A stretch of 64,000 nt of DNA from Bacteroidota bacterium. GTDB lineage: Bacteria > Bacteroidota > Bacteroidia > Chitinophagales > Saprospiraceae. Below are positions 18,265 through 28,163 of this stretch, one piece after another. A program made the translations under genes and the position numbers. The notes beneath the pieces were generated by a model, which made no database searches, had not been told where the DNA came from, and saw only the letters and a program-made list of their open reading frames with translations. The stretch is taken from the NCBI GenBank assembly GCA_024642705.1, contig JAHEAQ010000003.1:38967-102966 (forward strand). The letters are read 5' to 3'. Every line of letters starts with the position of its first letter. Within the stretch, counting starts at the first letter, position 1.

Positions 18265-18762
18265 ATGAAACTAAAACATCTAATATTAAGTGCCGTTTTC
18301 CTTTTTGGAAACTTACATCTTTTCAGCCAAAATGAAGATAAATACATGAAAGCTATAGTAGCCAGTGATACAATCCTGCACGGAAATAGCTTTGAATTCA
18401 AAATAATTATTCGTAATCTGCATGGAGACTTCACACCACCCTCTATTGAAAATTTCAATATTATAGGTGGTCCGAATATGTCTTCAAAAATGCTTTACAA
18501 TAATGGAGAATTGCTTAAAGAATCATCCTACTCCTATGTTTTGGAAGCCAGGAAAGTTGGCGAGTATTTTATTGGTGAAGTAACTTTAACTCTAGAAAGT
18601 GAAGATATTCAAATTCCTCCTATTCCAATTTTGGTTGTGGAAAATCCAGATAAAATTAAAAAGAAGTACTATATTGATGAAAAGGCAAAAACTTCTTTCT
18701 CATTTCCAATAGACAGTAAGAATTTAGAAACCTCAAAAAAGAAAGTTCTGAAAAAAATATAA
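18265..18762 (+). CDS. Mini-BatD: secreted stand-alone BatD N-terminal domain
   Basis: A 165-residue protein starting at ATG 18265 (an upstream TTG at 18259 only adds two residues). It has a signal peptide ending LHLFSQ, then one immunoglobulin-like BatD domain: the segment ending PPSIENFNIIGGPNMSSKM and the later SYVLEARKVGEYFIGEVTL match, position for position, the first domain of the full BatD encoded just downstream (PPVFNNFDVIGGPNQTSSY; GYVLRAQKPGKFRIESG). It lacks the further domains, the membrane helix and the cytoplasmic tail. No frameshift is needed to explain it: it ends cleanly at a stop after a basic tail (KKKVLKKI). It looks like a duplicated domain kept as a separate protein. 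Confidence 0.85.
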   Translation: MKLKHLILSAVFLFGNLHLFSQNEDKYMKAIVASDTILHGNSFEFKIIIRNLHGDFTPPSIENFNIIGGPNMSSKMLYNNGELLKESSYSYVLEARKVGEYFIGEVTLTLESEDIQIPPIPILVVENPDKIKKKYYIDEKAKTSFSFPIDSKNLETSKKKVLKKI

Positions 18763-18826
18763 ACCCTTTGAAATTATTCTATTTCCCATGTACTTAAATA
18801 GTTTTCACTGCTGTCTAATAAATTCA

Positions 18827-20566
18827 ATGTCAAAAATTAAGATGCTGTGTTTATTTTTATTCTTTTTAGTTTCAAAAACTGCCTTTTCTCAGAATAACAC
18901 TATTTTTTACGCCAATGCAAGTTCCAAGACCGTAATGGAAGGTTCTGAATTTACAGTTGAATTCATTGCTAACAATATCAAATTAGTTAATTTCCAACCA
19001 CCAGTTTTCAATAATTTTGATGTAATTGGCGGTCCAAATCAAACTTCATCCTATTCCAATAATAATGGTAAAGTTTCCCAACAATTTATTATAGGTTACG
19101 TTTTGAGAGCACAAAAACCTGGAAAATTTAGAATTGAATCTGGGTATTGTGACTATAATGGACAAAAATTAGCAACAGTACCTTTTGAAATCCAAGTTAT
19201 TAAAAGTGATAGCAAATCTAAAGCTGCTTTGGGTCTTCCCACCGATAAAGATATTTTTGTTCGAATGGAAGTAGCAAAAGAAACCATATATATTGGAGAA
19301 AAAGTTGAACTAAATTATAAGTTGTACACAACAAAAAATGTAAGATCTTATGATATTAATTCGGAATCAGCTTTTAATGGTTTTTTTACAAAACCCAAAC
19401 CCTCAAGAACTAAAGAAGCTAGTCAAGAAGAAATAGATGGCATAGTTTATAGTGTGCAAATACTAGAAACAAGACTATTGTATCCACAACAAACTGGAAA
19501 TTTTAAAATTGAACCCGCTTTAATAAGTTTAGGCCTTCCAGATAATAGCCAAAGAAATAATAGCTTTTTCTTTGGATCAAATCTTAAGCCTTTTCCGGTT
19601 CGAACCAATGAGTTAAACTTGACTGTTATTGACCTGCCAAAAGGTGCTCCGAACAGTTTTTCAGGAGCCGTTGGTAAATTTCAAATGCAAGCCAGCATTG
19701 ACAAAACTTCACTGAGCACTGACGATGCAGTAACCATAAGTATAACAGTAGCTGGAAATGGAGATGCAAAATATATGCTTCCTCCTTCTCAAGATCACCT
19801 TACTTCATTAGATATTTATGATCCAAATACTATAGAAAGAGGAGAAAGGGAATCTTTTGGAGAATTACAAACCATAAAAACCTTCGAATATTTGGCAGTT
19901 CCACTAAAAACAGGTAGCATCACTATTGTCCCTGAGTTTAGTTATTTTGATACCGATTCAATTGCATATGTTACTCTAAAATCAACACCTTTCACCCTTC
20001 AAGTCACACAAGGAAAAAATAAAACTCAAGTAAACTTAGTAGAGCAAAGCAACAGTTCTAGAACCATTTCGGGATTATTAAAACCAAAAAAACTTTATCA
20101 AGAAACAAAGAGCCCATTTGGAGGACCAATCCATCTAGGTTTTATATTCATATCTTTTCTTGGACTAGGTTTTATCTTCTTCCAAAAAAGGAAACTAGAA
20201 ATAGAGGCTGGCATTGATCCTGCGACTAGAAAAAGGAATAAAGCGAGAAAAGTTGCTGAACAAAGATTAAGTAAAGCCAAAGAATACATTGTTGAAAAAA
20301 ACTTTAGAGCATTTTATGAAGAAATTTCAAAATCGCTTTTAGGTTTTATTGCCGACAAACTAAATGTTCCTCCAAGCGAAATTTCGAAATCTAATGTTGC
20401 TTTGAAATTAAAAAGCAAAGAAGTAAATGATGAATTAATTAAAGAAATTGGGGAAATATTATTAAAATCTGAAATTGCCATTTTTGCTGGCAAAAGCGAT
20501 GCTGACGTGGATAATACTTACGAAAAGACAAAAAATATTATCACTACTCTTGCAGATTTAATTTGA
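18827..20566 (+). CDS. batD: BatD family protein
   Basis: A 579-residue membrane-anchored protein. I place the start at ATG 18827, which gives the signal peptide MSKIKMLCLFLFFLVSKTAFSQ; an in-frame ATG at 18788 would add 13 unlikely residues. The periplasmic part (to about residue 430) has repeated Ig-like BatD domains, one transmembrane helix (GPIHLGFIFISFLGLGFIFF) and a cytoplasmic helical tail with AEQRLSKAKEYIVEKNFRAFYEEISKSL cut here to its key pattern. It closes the Bat operon; no BatE gene follows. Confidence 0.93.
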   Translation: MSKIKMLCLFLFFLVSKTAFSQNNTIFYANASSKTVMEGSEFTVEFIANNIKLVNFQPPVFNNFDVIGGPNQTSSYSNNNGKVSQQFIIGYVLRAQKPGKFRIESGYCDYNGQKLATVPFEIQVIKSDSKSKAALGLPTDKDIFVRMEVAKETIYIGEKVELNYKLYTTKNVRSYDINSESAFNGFFTKPKPSRTKEASQEEIDGIVYSVQILETRLLYPQQTGNFKIEPALISLGLPDNSQRNNSFFFGSNLKPFPVRTNELNLTVIDLPKGAPNSFSGAVGKFQMQASIDKTSLSTDDAVTISITVAGNGDAKYMLPPSQDHLTSLDIYDPNTIERGERESFGELQTIKTFEYLAVPLKTGSITIVPEFSYFDTDSIAYVTLKSTPFTLQVTQGKNKTQVNLVEQSNSSRTISGLLKPKKLYQETKSPFGGPIHLGFIFISFLGLGFIFFQKRKLEIEAGIDPATRKRNKARKVAEQRLSKAKEYIVEKNFRAFYEEISKSLLGFIADKLNVPPSEISKSNVALKLKSKEVNDELIKEIGEILLKSEIAIFAGKSDADVDNTYEKTKNIITTLADLI

Positions 20567-20629
20567 AGTCGAAAATTATTCTTTTGAATGTAAATAGGAG
20601 CCCAATTCATTATCAGAAATCTTCTTGAA

Positions 20630-21883
20630 TCAAGCATCTTGAATATTTGAATTCTTCTCTTTTTTAGATCTAAAAATTAATGCATAAAATAACCAGGCTA
20701 CCAAAATCATAACCCCGCTGGCAATAAGTGGTAATGATATATTTATTGAAGTCAGCATTCCTCCAATGATTGCAGGAATGAGGTTTCCCAAGCTCTGCAT
20801 GGATTGATTAATACCTAATATTTCACCTAATCTTTCTGGCCCTGCTTGTTCTGAAACCACAGTTGTTAAATTTGGGCTTGTGATGCCCATTCCAATTGCA
20901 ATGATTGGATTAATTAGAAAAAATACCCATGAAACTTTAGGTATTAACAAAAGACACACGCCTAATGCAACAATTGGCATTGATCTAAACAATAATGATT
21001 TTGGTTTATAGCGATATGACAATTTTCGCACAATCAATCCTGGAGTAATGGCTAACCAAATTCCGACCCAACCAAACAGCAACCCAATATTCTTTTCTGA
21101 CCATGAAAATTTCTCAATTAAATATACTGTAAAGAACTGCGTGTAAAATGTAAAACCTATGGAGAACAATAACACCACAGTGAATATTCCCCTTAGCCTA
21201 GGCTCCATAAAGGACCTCCCAATATTTCCTATTCCTTTCAAAATATTAACCCTTCCTTCTTTTCTAACTTTTAGAGTTTCTTTAAAAATTATTTGAACCA
21301 AAATAATATTAATTAAAGTCAATCCAGCCGTAAATAAAAATGGAACAGAGTGATTGAACCAGGGCAGAACAGTTTCATCAGCTAATACACCTCCAATAGT
21401 AGGCCCTAATATAAAGCCAATCCCAAATGCCATTCCCACTAACCCAAAATTCCGAGTTCGTGCATCATCAGTACTAATATCTGATATAGCTGACATGATA
21501 ATACTAATGTTTCCGCCAGTAAAACCAGGAAGCATTCTGCTAAAAAACATTAATGGTAGATTCCTTGTAATAATACTATAGGCAAATAATAAATATCCTA
21601 TTAATGTTCCTATCAATGCAATATTTAAAACAGGTTTCCTTCCATATTTATCTGATAATGTCCCTAATATTGGTGCGCCGAAAAGTTGCATCAATGAATA
21701 GGAAGCCAATAGAAATCCATAATACAATGAAATGGTTTTTGCTGAAGTTCCAATAGCAAAAAATGAACCGTCATCATAAAAAATTGAAGGAATTACAGGA
21801 ATAATTATTCCTACACCAAGCATATCAATAAAAACTGTTATGAAAATCGTTAATAACAGTTTATTGTTTGTCTTTTTATCCAA
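20630..21883 (-). CDS. MFS transporter (TetA-like drug:H+ antiporter family)
   Basis: A 417-residue inner-membrane protein with about twelve hydrophobic segments. Motif A GTLSDKYGRKPVL after the second helix and the family start FIDMLGVGIIIPVIP place it with TetA-like major facilitator exporters. The only in-frame start before the first helix is a TTG at 21883 (the next ATG is residue 21, inside the first helix), so TTG initiation is likely. The substrate is unknown; tetracycline resistance should not be assumed. The next gene on this strand (alkaline phosphatase) ends 25 bases upstream, so the two may be co-transcribed. Confidence 0.88.
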   Translation of the reverse strand: MDKKTNNKLLLTIFITVFIDMLGVGIIIPVIPSIFYDDGSFFAIGTSAKTISLYYGFLLASYSLMQLFGAPILGTLSDKYGRKPVLNIALIGTLIGYLLFAYSIITRNLPLMFFSRMLPGFTGGNISIIMSAISDISTDDARTRNFGLVGMAFGIGFILGPTIGGVLADETVLPWFNHSVPFLFTAGLTLINIILVQIIFKETLKVRKEGRVNILKGIGNIGRSFMEPRLRGIFTVVLLFSIGFTFYTQFFTVYLIEKFSWSEKNIGLLFGWVGIWLAITPGLIVRKLSYRYKPKSLLFRSMPIVALGVCLLLIPKVSWVFFLINPIIAIGMGITSPNLTTVVSEQAGPERLGEILGINQSMQSLGNLIPAIIGGMLTSINISLPLIASGVMILVAWLFYALIFRSKKEKNSNIQDA

Positions 21884-21907
21884 TTGTAAATATATTTTTA
21901 AAGGAAA

Positions 21908-23011
21908 TTAATTTTTTTCTATATCCAATCTTAAAGCTTTTCTCATTTTAGAGTAAATAGCTGTATTCTCATAAATTCCTGAAAATGATTCAGCACCTGG
22001 ACCATAAGCAAAAACTGGAATCATTACAGCCGTATGACTTGTAGTGGTAAATTTTGCAACCAAGCTATCCAATTCAGAGCCTGTGTTTATCGACAATCCT
22101 CCTGTTTCGTGATCTGCAGTCATTATGACAAGAGTATTTCCATCTTTCTCCGCATAATCAAGAGCAACTTTCACCACTTGATCGAATTCCTTCATTTCAG
22201 ATATCATAAATTCAAAATCATTATCGTGCCCCGCCCAATCAATTTGAGAACCCTCAATCATCATAAAAAACCCTTTGCCTTTTGATTTAGTGTTCAAAAA
22301 TTCTATTGCACGCTCACTTGCTGGCACTAAATACTTCCTACCTTTGTCAAAACTTGTAGGCTCTCCATCTGCTGTTAGGTAAACAAACTTATCCCCTATA
22401 TTATTAAAATCTACATTTTGAAAATCTTGAATGGAATAATCACTTATTGTATATCCTGAAGATTTTAACTCAGCATACAAATCTCTATTGTCTATTGTTC
22501 TTTTATTAAAGTAATTTTTACCGCCTCCTATCATAATATCTGTACCAGAATCAACCATATCGATAGAAATTTCTTCATAATTTGACCTAGATTTATTGTG
22601 GGCAGCAAAAGAAGCTGGAGTTGCATGAGTAATTGAAGAAGATGCAACTAAGCCGGTTTTCAGACCTTGTTCTGATGCTTCTTCTAAAATTGTTTTGAGC
22701 GAAATAGTATCACTGTCTACTCCAATTGCACCATTGTATGTTTTTACCCCACATGAAAAAGCTGTCGCCCCGGCTGCCGAATCAGTTACCAAATTGTCAA
22801 ACGAATAATTTTTATGTAATCCGATAATTTGAAAGCGCTCTATATTCAAAAAATTATTATTTGAATATAATCCAGCAGTTATTTGCGCTAAGCCCATACC
22901 ATCACCTATTAGCAAAATGATGTTTTTAGGTTTTTGTAAAGAATTCTCAGGAACAATTTTATTGGTATTGCAAGAAATCAAAAACAAAGTTGAAATAAAA
23001 AGCAATCTCAT
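21908..23011 (-). CDS. Alkaline phosphatase (PhoA family) lipoprotein
   Basis: A 367-residue metal-dependent phosphomonoesterase. The ATG at 23011 gives a lipoprotein leader MRLLFISTLFLISC; a TTG eight codons upstream is less likely. Active-site features are LLIGDGMGLAQ (Asp37), the nucleophile in VTDSAAGATAFSCG (Ser78), the metal-binding TADHETGG and the Asp/His in IDWAGHDND. It should release phosphate from organic phosphates at the outer envelope. No Pho box can be identified by eye. Confidence 0.93.
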   Translation of the reverse strand: MRLLFISTLFLISCNTNKIVPENSLQKPKNIILLIGDGMGLAQITAGLYSNNNFLNIERFQIIGLHKNYSFDNLVTDSAAGATAFSCGVKTYNGAIGVDSDTISLKTILEEASEQGLKTGLVASSSITHATPASFAAHNKSRSNYEEISIDMVDSGTDIMIGGGKNYFNKRTIDNRDLYAELKSSGYTISDYSIQDFQNVDFNNIGDKFVYLTADGEPTSFDKGRKYLVPASERAIEFLNTKSKGKGFFMMIEGSQIDWAGHDNDFEFMISEMKEFDQVVKVALDYAEKDGNTLVIMTADHETGGLSINTGSELDSLVAKFTTTSHTAVMIPVFAYGPGAESFSGIYENTAIYSKMRKALRLDIEKN

Positions 23012-23087
23012 TGGCAATATAATTTTAGCATGCAAAGAAAGTGAAAGTTAAGTTTACTAAATGGACTTTAGGTAAAAATTTAATAAA

Positions 23088-23116
23088 ATAAAAAAGGGAC
23101 CAAAATTTGGCCCCTT
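23088..23116 (-). terminator. Intrinsic terminator after the predicted outer-membrane protein gene
   Basis: On the minus strand the stem AAGGGGCCAAA / TTTGGTCCCTT (one G-U pair, very small loop) runs into TTTTTTATTTTATT. Confidence 0.8.
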
Positions 23117-23156
23117 CTAAATATAAAAAATAACTTTTTTCAAAAATCAATGAATC

Positions 23157-23897
23157 TTAAAAAGCATATCCAATGGATAAGCCAGCTCTAAAACCAACAA
23201 AAGCCAATGGCGTTGATAATCTAACTTGTTTTCCATCTATAACTCTATCTAAATCTTCAGTACTAAATGGAATTCGGTCATCTGGATTATTGTCATTGTA
23301 TTCATCAATAATGGATTGTGTAACATCCAATAAATCCACGTCAGAATTTTTAAAATCTGCTTTAAAACCTAATCTATGCACATCTCCACCCAATCCTAGA
23401 AAATGCCAATCTAGGGAAAAATGTTCTCCAAAAATCCAATGGTAACCCAATTGAAGTCCAGCACCAAATGTGGTTAAATTCAAATTTAGCTCAGGAGAAA
23501 GCAATGTTTCAACTCCTTGCGGGTTTGTATAATTATATGTGGATGCAGAGTTAATGCCATATTTATGAAACTTAAGATACGGAGCAAGATAAAATCCTTC
23601 AATGGTTCCTGCTTTATCCTGTCCAAAATAAAATCTAAACTCAGGAATTACAGCGAATCCTTTGAGTTTACCTCCAGAAAATGAATAGGATTCCTGATTA
23701 GTATCGGCAAATTTCGATGGTAATTTATAACTCCCTGTTATTTGAAATGAAGTTCTTTCACCAACAGCAGTTTCAAATCGAAGGTTAGCAGCTGTTACAA
23801 AAAGACCCCCCAAGCCTAATTTAACTGCTGATTTTTGGGCATCTACTGATATATAAGCAAGAAAACATAATGAGAAAATCAAAATTATTTTTTTCAT
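23157..23897 (-). CDS. Predicted outer-membrane beta-barrel protein (DUF3575-like)
   Basis: A 246-residue protein with a signal peptide (MKKIILIFSLCFLAYISVDAQ) and alternating strands ending in an aromatic C-terminus (GLSIGYAF), typical of a small outer-membrane barrel. The stretch VKLGLGGLFVTAANLRFETAV resembles the DUF3575 start. The function is unknown. It stands alone with its own terminator. Confidence 0.78.
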   Translation of the reverse strand: MKKIILIFSLCFLAYISVDAQKSAVKLGLGGLFVTAANLRFETAVGERTSFQITGSYKLPSKFADTNQESYSFSGGKLKGFAVIPEFRFYFGQDKAGTIEGFYLAPYLKFHKYGINSASTYNYTNPQGVETLLSPELNLNLTTFGAGLQLGYHWIFGEHFSLDWHFLGLGGDVHRLGFKADFKNSDVDLLDVTQSIIDEYNDNNPDDRIPFSTEDLDRVIDGKQVRLSTPLAFVGFRAGLSIGYAF

Positions 23898-24004
23898 TTT
23901 TTATTAAATTTATTGGTTAAGATATTTTATGAATAACGAAAAGATATAACTCTCTGTTACACTTTTTAGGTTAACATAATCTTAAAACAAAATAGTATAG
24001 CAAA

Positions 24005-25105
24005 TTAATTCAAATACATGTATTTTTTTCCAGGTAATGACTTAAGAACTCCCTTAAATTCAAGTTCCAACAGAATTGCAGCTAATTCAGAAGGATTAAC
24101 AGAAAGCGAATTAATAATACTGTCTATATCATCTACGCCAATTTTAATCATTTCTATAATTTTTTGTTCATCTCTAGTGAGGTCATAAAATAGGGATCTT
24201 TGAATTTCCTTTTCACTTCTTTTCTCCCATCTCATCATTTTAATTAACTCTTCCCCACTTTCTAAGAGAAATGCTTTGTGATCTTTAATTAAAGCATTAC
24301 AACCTTGGGAATATTCATCATTTATCCTTCCCGGTATGGCAAATACATCTTTGTTATAATCATTTGCAAAATTTGCAGTAATCATAGATCCTCCACTTTT
24401 CTTGGATTCAATCACTATTACAGCGTCTGAAATTCCTGCAATTATTCTATTTCTTGCTGGAAATCTATCTCTATCAGGGTTGGTATTAATAGGAAATTCT
24501 GTCAATATGCCTCCATTTGACAACATTTCATCTGCTAATTTCTTGTGAACTTTTGGATAAATGGTGTCCAATCCATGTGCTATTATACCAATTGTCGGCA
24601 ATTGTTGTGCTAAACTAGCCTTATGTGCCATTGCATCAACGCCGTATGCAAGTCCACTAAAAATGGTAATTTCATATTTACTTAAATCTTCAATCAATTT
24701 TTCACATATATATTTACCACGATCAGTTGGAGTTCTTGTTCCTACAATGGATACATGAAGTCTACCGTTCAAAGGTGTATTGCCTTTGTAAAACAAACAA
24801 ATAGGTGAATCTTCATAAGGTTTTAATCTTGAAGGGTAATCATCATCTAAATAATACAATACTGAAATTTTGTTTTTTTCAATAAATTCAATTTCTTTTT
24901 CAGCCCTTCCTATCGCAGATGAATTTTTGATTATTTCAACTAAAGTATTTGAAATACCAGGTATTTTTAAAAGATTCTTTTTGCTTTCCTGAAAAACAGC
25001 TTCTGCACTTCCACAATATGCAATCAATTGTTTTGCTCTAACTGATCCAATCTGGTCAACCATAGATAATGCAATCCTATATAAATGAAAATTTTGTAGC
25101 TGCAT
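24005..25105 (-). CDS. dprA: DNA-processing protein DprA
   Basis: Loads RecA on incoming single-stranded DNA during natural transformation; cytosolic. The 366-residue protein has an N-terminal helical part (residues 1-65), the Rossmann-like DprA core with VSIVGTRTPTDRG and FSGLAYGVDAMAHKASL (about 118-165), IAGISDAVIVIESKKSGGSMITA (about 223-245) and a C-terminal winged helix (about 300-366). Its start codon shares one base with the stop of the upstream TMTC-like gene, so both are translated from one mRNA. Confidence 0.96.
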   Translation of the reverse strand: MQLQNFHLYRIALSMVDQIGSVRAKQLIAYCGSAEAVFQESKKNLLKIPGISNTLVEIIKNSSAIGRAEKEIEFIEKNKISVLYYLDDDYPSRLKPYEDSPICLFYKGNTPLNGRLHVSIVGTRTPTDRGKYICEKLIEDLSKYEITIFSGLAYGVDAMAHKASLAQQLPTIGIIAHGLDTIYPKVHKKLADEMLSNGGILTEFPINTNPDRDRFPARNRIIAGISDAVIVIESKKSGGSMITANFANDYNKDVFAIPGRINDEYSQGCNALIKDHKAFLLESGEELIKMMRWEKRSEKEIQRSLFYDLTRDEQKIIEMIKIGVDDIDSIINSLSVNPSELAAILLELEFKGVLKSLPGKKYMYLN

Positions 25106-27024
25106 TATCTAATTCTATTAAAATATTCTTGGGCTTTTGCTGTATTACCTAAAGTTTCATAAGTCTTCGCAATGGTTTCTAAAAGCAATTTGTTATTTCT
25201 GTCAAATTTCAGACCGTAATCAAGGTATTTTAGGCCCATATTAAAATTATATTTCTGGTCAATCAATATATTTTTTCCCACATTGTAAAAATAATTGATC
25301 ATCTTTTGATTATCGGGAGCCCTAGTTTCCAAATAGCTATAATAATCAAAAAGATATTGCATATTTGGTGAATTGGTAGCTATTTCGGAAAACTCTAACA
25401 AAAGCTTATCAAAATCGCCATTGTACTTATAATTTTCTGCCACAATTCCAGCTAGCATTAAATTGGCATTATAATAATCGGGAAACAACTCTCGGGACCT
25501 TCTGATATAGCCAGAAGCTCTTTCCAATACAATCTTTTTTTGAGCTTCATCGGTCATTTCTTTATATTCATTGAATAATGCAGTACCCATAAAACAATTG
25601 GCTCTAGCGCTATTTTTAGAAACTTTTATCGCTGATGCGTTCAAAGAAACTGGACTTTTCCAAGCTGGAATCCTGGTAAAAGTCTTATATCCATATCCAA
25701 TTGATAAAGCCCCAATAGCAATCAATCCATATAATGGCTTAAATTGTTTAGTTATTATTGGCAACAAATCCAATAAAAAATAAGCTATAAAAATACAAAC
25801 TCCAATACTTGAAATAAATATAAATCGCTCATTCATAAATGTTCCAATTGGGAAAAATAAATTTGAAACTATAGAAAGAGTGAAAATATAAAAGAGGATT
25901 GCATAGGCTGGAATCTGTCTTTTTCTAATTCCCCAAAGTGCATAAATACCGATACCAACATAAATCACCAAAGATAAGATTGGCAAAAAATTGGTCCACT
26001 CCATGGTTGGAATGTGAAATGGGTAATAATCATGTGTCAAAGGGTGTGGAACAAAAGACAATTTGAGATAAAGGAGTAAAGTATAGAAGATGGTTGCATA
26101 TTTTTGCCCAAAATCCATATTGATAAAAGGGTTATTCATTAAGTCAGTCACTTCTTTTCCACTGTCTAAAAAATAACCTATAACCTGATATCGAATGATT
26201 AAATAGATTACAAAAACTCCAAATAAAGTTCCAAAAACTTTTAGTATCTTTTTAAAATTAGAAGTTTGGAAAAAATATATGCTTAAAGGAATCACTCCTA
26301 AAAATGTAATGGTGGATTCTTTTGACAACAAACCTAGAAAAAATGACAAAGCCGCTAAAGCTAAGCTAGTTAATTTCCCTTTTTCTATATATTTTAGGCT
26401 GTAATATAAAGCTGCCAAGGAGCCAATCAAAGTCATAATTTCGTCCCTTCCCTTAATATTCGCAACTGCTTCCGTATGCAATGGATGCAAAACCCATAAA
26501 AGGGCAGCACTAAACCCTAGACCCAAATACCACTCCTCTCTACCTCTTTTTCCAAATAACAATGACAAAATCCTAAACAATAACAATCCTGAAAGTCCAT
26601 ACAACAAGGCGTTGATAAAATGGCTAACATGTCTATTTAATCCTCCCATAATACCATGTTCGATTGCAAATGTCACAATAGATAAGGGTCTATACCGGGC
26701 ACCTACGACCAAGTCTTTCTGTGTCTGAAAATAACCTTGAAAACTTTCCGTTGTGAAAATATCCCAAATTCCAGAAAACCCAGCTTGGGTATAAATATTC
26801 TTTGTAATCACAATCTGATCATCCAATACATACTCATAAGGTAAAGTCCTTAAATACAGTCCAAGACCTAATAAAAATATTATTGCGCCTCCTATGGCAT
26901 TTCTTTTCCAGAACCCATCTTCGAAAAGATTTTTTTCGAATGAAGGTCTTCTTTCATTAGGAATATTGGATTCTTGAGCTTTTTTCTGGTTGTTCTTGGA
27001 TAATTGATTTCTTTTCTTGGCCAT
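25105..27024 (-). CDS. TMTC-like protein O-mannosyltransferase family membrane protein with TPRs
   Basis: A 639-residue protein: basic cytoplasmic N-terminus (to about residue 38), ten or more transmembrane segments (about 39-455) and a C-terminal soluble TPR region (about 470-639). The first loop carries the acidic pair in YVLDDQIVI, the catalytic position of GT-C glycosyltransferases (PMT/TMTC type), and YRPLSIVTFAIEH follows. Such proteins transfer a sugar from a lipid carrier to an exported protein or glycan; the acceptor is unknown. The -7 box TATTTTTGC lies about 20 bases upstream (27042-27049). Downstream dprA is translationally coupled. Confidence 0.82.
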   Translation of the reverse strand: MAKKRNQLSKNNQKKAQESNIPNERRPSFEKNLFEDGFWKRNAIGGAIIFLLGLGLYLRTLPYEYVLDDQIVITKNIYTQAGFSGIWDIFTTESFQGYFQTQKDLVVGARYRPLSIVTFAIEHGIMGGLNRHVSHFINALLYGLSGLLLFRILSLLFGKRGREEWYLGLGFSAALLWVLHPLHTEAVANIKGRDEIMTLIGSLAALYYSLKYIEKGKLTSLALAALSFFLGLLSKESTITFLGVIPLSIYFFQTSNFKKILKVFGTLFGVFVIYLIIRYQVIGYFLDSGKEVTDLMNNPFINMDFGQKYATIFYTLLLYLKLSFVPHPLTHDYYPFHIPTMEWTNFLPILSLVIYVGIGIYALWGIRKRQIPAYAILFYIFTLSIVSNLFFPIGTFMNERFIFISSIGVCIFIAYFLLDLLPIITKQFKPLYGLIAIGALSIGYGYKTFTRIPAWKSPVSLNASAIKVSKNSARANCFMGTALFNEYKEMTDEAQKKIVLERASGYIRRSRELFPDYYNANLMLAGIVAENYKYNGDFDKLLLEFSEIATNSPNMQYLFDYYSYLETRAPDNQKMINYFYNVGKNILIDQKYNFNMGLKYLDYGLKFDRNNKLLLETIAKTYETLGNTAKAQEYFNRIR

Positions 27025-27041
27025 TTAATCTGCATTTGTTG

Positions 27042-27049
27042 CAAAAATA
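27042..27049 (-). promoter_or_regulatory. Putative -7 box for the TMTC-like/dprA operon
   Basis: The minus strand reads TATTTTTGC, a full TAnnTTTG match 18 bases before the ATG; no TTG at the expected spacing. Confidence 0.45.
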
Positions 27050-27290
27050 AAATTAGAATTTCATGATAGGAACAAACATAGATAAAAATATTATATGTAA
27101 TCCATTAAATTCAAATAGTTCCTAGAATTCTACCAAAATATTCTAAAAAATAATCAAGAAAACGCATTACTTTCAAAATTATCTCTACTTAGATCATTTT
27201 GTTATAACAAAATTTTAAATTTGTTGTATATAAATTAGGATTTCAAGGTGAATTCAAAAAAATATTTTCAAAATCCATATAAGAAAAATA

Positions 27291-28004
27291 TTGGCTATAA
27301 TTAGGAATAAATATCAAAATAGAATATTGGGGAAATTACCTTTAATACTTTTATTGGCAATTTATTTTCTTTCAACTACCTATTCCTTTTCACAGTTGAA
27401 TCTTAAAGTTGGATATACTTTGGATTATTCTCAATACTCCATTAACAACCGCATCTTCCAAGATTATAATGAATCAAATCCATGGCTCACATCAAGTTTT
27501 AATAGGGTGCATTTTTCACATGGCGTTCAATTTGGAGTTAGGCTGAAGAAAGATTTTATAGCTTTAGACCTCAATTGGGAAAGAGTCAGAAATGATAAAA
27601 AAGCCATAGGAATTTCTGATGGTGGAATTCAACTTTCGAAAGAACTTAACTATACGTTGAATAGGTTTTCTGCCGGCGTTGAAGCATATAATAAATTTTT
27701 TGGATTAGGTGCTAACATTAATTATTCGCAATTTTCCATAAAATCTCCTTCTGCATCCAATATTGGAGATAAGGATATTGTAAAAAGCACTGATTTTGGC
27801 AATAAAGTATATCTTATATTATCTACGCCTGGATTAAATACAGTATCATTTAGTATCCAACCATTTATTCAAATTCCTTGGACTGGACCAAATTTATTTG
27901 ATTTAAATAATTTTCTTGGGAATGCGCCGCGCCTAAAAAGTTACAATCAAAATAATCTGCATTTTGGCTTAAGCTTGATTTTCTACAATGGTCCACAAAA
28001 TTAA
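27291..28004 (+). CDS. Predicted exported beta-barrel protein, function unknown
   Basis: A 237-residue protein whose only plausible start is a TTG at 27291; no in-frame ATG precedes the hydrophobic leader (LPLILLLAIYFLSTTYSFSQ). The mature part begins LNLKVGYTLDYSQYS and is rich in alternating strands (LNWERVRND, FGLSLIFYNG), as in outer-membrane or porin-like barrels. I do not recognise the family. It lies between the divergent TMTC-like operon and purL. Confidence 0.62.
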   Translation: MAIIRNKYQNRILGKLPLILLLAIYFLSTTYSFSQLNLKVGYTLDYSQYSINNRIFQDYNESNPWLTSSFNRVHFSHGVQFGVRLKKDFIALDLNWERVRNDKKAIGISDGGIQLSKELNYTLNRFSAGVEAYNKFFGLGANINYSQFSIKSPSASNIGDKDIVKSTDFGNKVYLILSTPGLNTVSFSIQPFIQIPWTGPNLFDLNNFLGNAPRLKSYNQNNLHFGLSLIFYNGPQN

Positions 28005-28163
28005 TCTTATAAAATCTAATTTCACAAGATTTCAAATTGGTTTTCTTGCTCTTAGGTTTCATTATATTTCATTTTCACTTAAGTATTGACCACGATTTTC
28101 TGGAAATCAAAGAAATATTACTAAAATTCATATCCATAAAAATGTATTGTAACCAAGAAAGCT

